Below are positions 63,850 to 64,000 of a DNA stretch of 64,000 nt, in pieces; within the stretch, counting starts at the first letter, position 1, and the number at the start of each line of letters is the position of its first letter. The position numbers and the translations under genes are program-made. The stretch comes from Brevundimonas subvibrioides (lineage in GTDB: Bacteria > Pseudomonadota > Alphaproteobacteria > Caulobacterales > Caulobacteraceae): contig NZ_CP114542.1 in the NCBI RefSeq assembly GCF_027271155.1, positions 62,001 to 126,000 on the forward strand. The letters run 5' to 3'. The notes under the pieces are model-generated. The model saw nothing but the letters and a program-made list of their open reading frames with translations. It was not told the DNA's origin and did no database searches.

Positions 63850-64000
63850 GACCTGTCCGTCCGAATACGTATCTGTTCAAACGACCGGCCGCGAGCCTCG
63901 CGCCGGTCAAAGGCTTGAAATGCTTAAGGAAAGCACGCCAATGGCTGTTTCATCCGAAACACCCTCTGGAAGCCGGGCGCCTGATAGCATGGGCTTTTGC
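63850..64000. other. upstream region of the atp operon
   Basis: No gene is seen in the last 151 bases. The atpHAGDC promoter should lie here on the minus strand. A GC hairpin-like stretch (ACCGGCCGCGAGCC with GCGCCGGT, 63881-63905) is the only structure noted. Confidence 0.4.

Overview
The window is high-GC DNA whose coding content points to Caulobacterales, most likely Brevundimonas or a close relative. The general stress response locus runs phyR / nepR-ecfG-phyK in the Caulobacter arrangement. The ATP synthase block is atpHAGDC, with a short epsilon subunit and an Ala/Lys/Pro-rich N-terminus on beta. Nearly all of the sequence is chromosomal. Only the left 3 kb looks acquired.

Layout. (1) 1-3.1 kb: right end of an integrated element. 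It holds two unrecognised genes, a gene-free stretch with a GGTTCCCACC repeat array, a tyrosine integrase, and the 3' half of a tRNA-Arg that marks the attachment site. (2) 3.2-12.6 kb: a molybdenum island. The cofactor operon moaA-moaD-moaE-moaB-moaC-moeA reads left. Molybdate uptake modA-modE-like-modB-modC reads right. It is followed by a di-cistron for a heme-b membrane protein and a Tat-exported lipoprotein of the sulfite oxidase family. (3) 12.8-19 kb: class I ribonucleotide reductase, with nrdB and nrdA about 3.3 kb apart on opposite strands. Each has a pair of NrdR-like boxes 31 bp apart. (4) 19-32.6 kb: envelope and housekeeping genes, namely an outer-membrane protein, corA, a CHAP protein, an acyltransferase, an orphan cytosine methyltransferase, arfB, ald with its Lrp regulator, gabD and an MHS transporter. 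(5) 32.7-37.3 kb: the general stress response core and its apparent local regulon. (6) 37.3-50.3 kb: an MDR reductase with a MaoC protein, SapC, a zinc receptor diverging from zur, etfBA, a halohydrin-dehalogenase-like SDR, an ArsR/SdpI-like pair and twin amidohydrolases. (7) 50.3-58 kb: obg-nadD-rsfS-rlmH-envC-like-ctpA-deacetylase-rppH. (8) 58.9-64 kb: the ATP synthase operon.

The most interesting signals are regulatory. Six sites match the EcfG promoter GGAAC-N16-CGTT exactly. They lie before phyR, nepR-ecfG, an entericidin-like lipoprotein, a PAP2 phosphatase, a one-helix membrane protein and an outer-membrane protein. Next to phyR lies an unannotated structured RNA candidate (about 37157-37274) with a 12-bp stem, a run of eight C and a strong terminator. 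It is a plausible homologue of the Caulobacter stress sRNA GsrN. Two intergenic arrays of tandem heptamers, each with an inverted arm, form very long hairpins of unrelated sequence. A Zur-type palindrome sits in the znuD-like/zur gap, and a molybdenum-box-like dyad sits between moaA and modA.

All assignments come from reading the sequence and from family knowledge. No database search was possible, so names resting on fold-level resemblance carry lower confidence.
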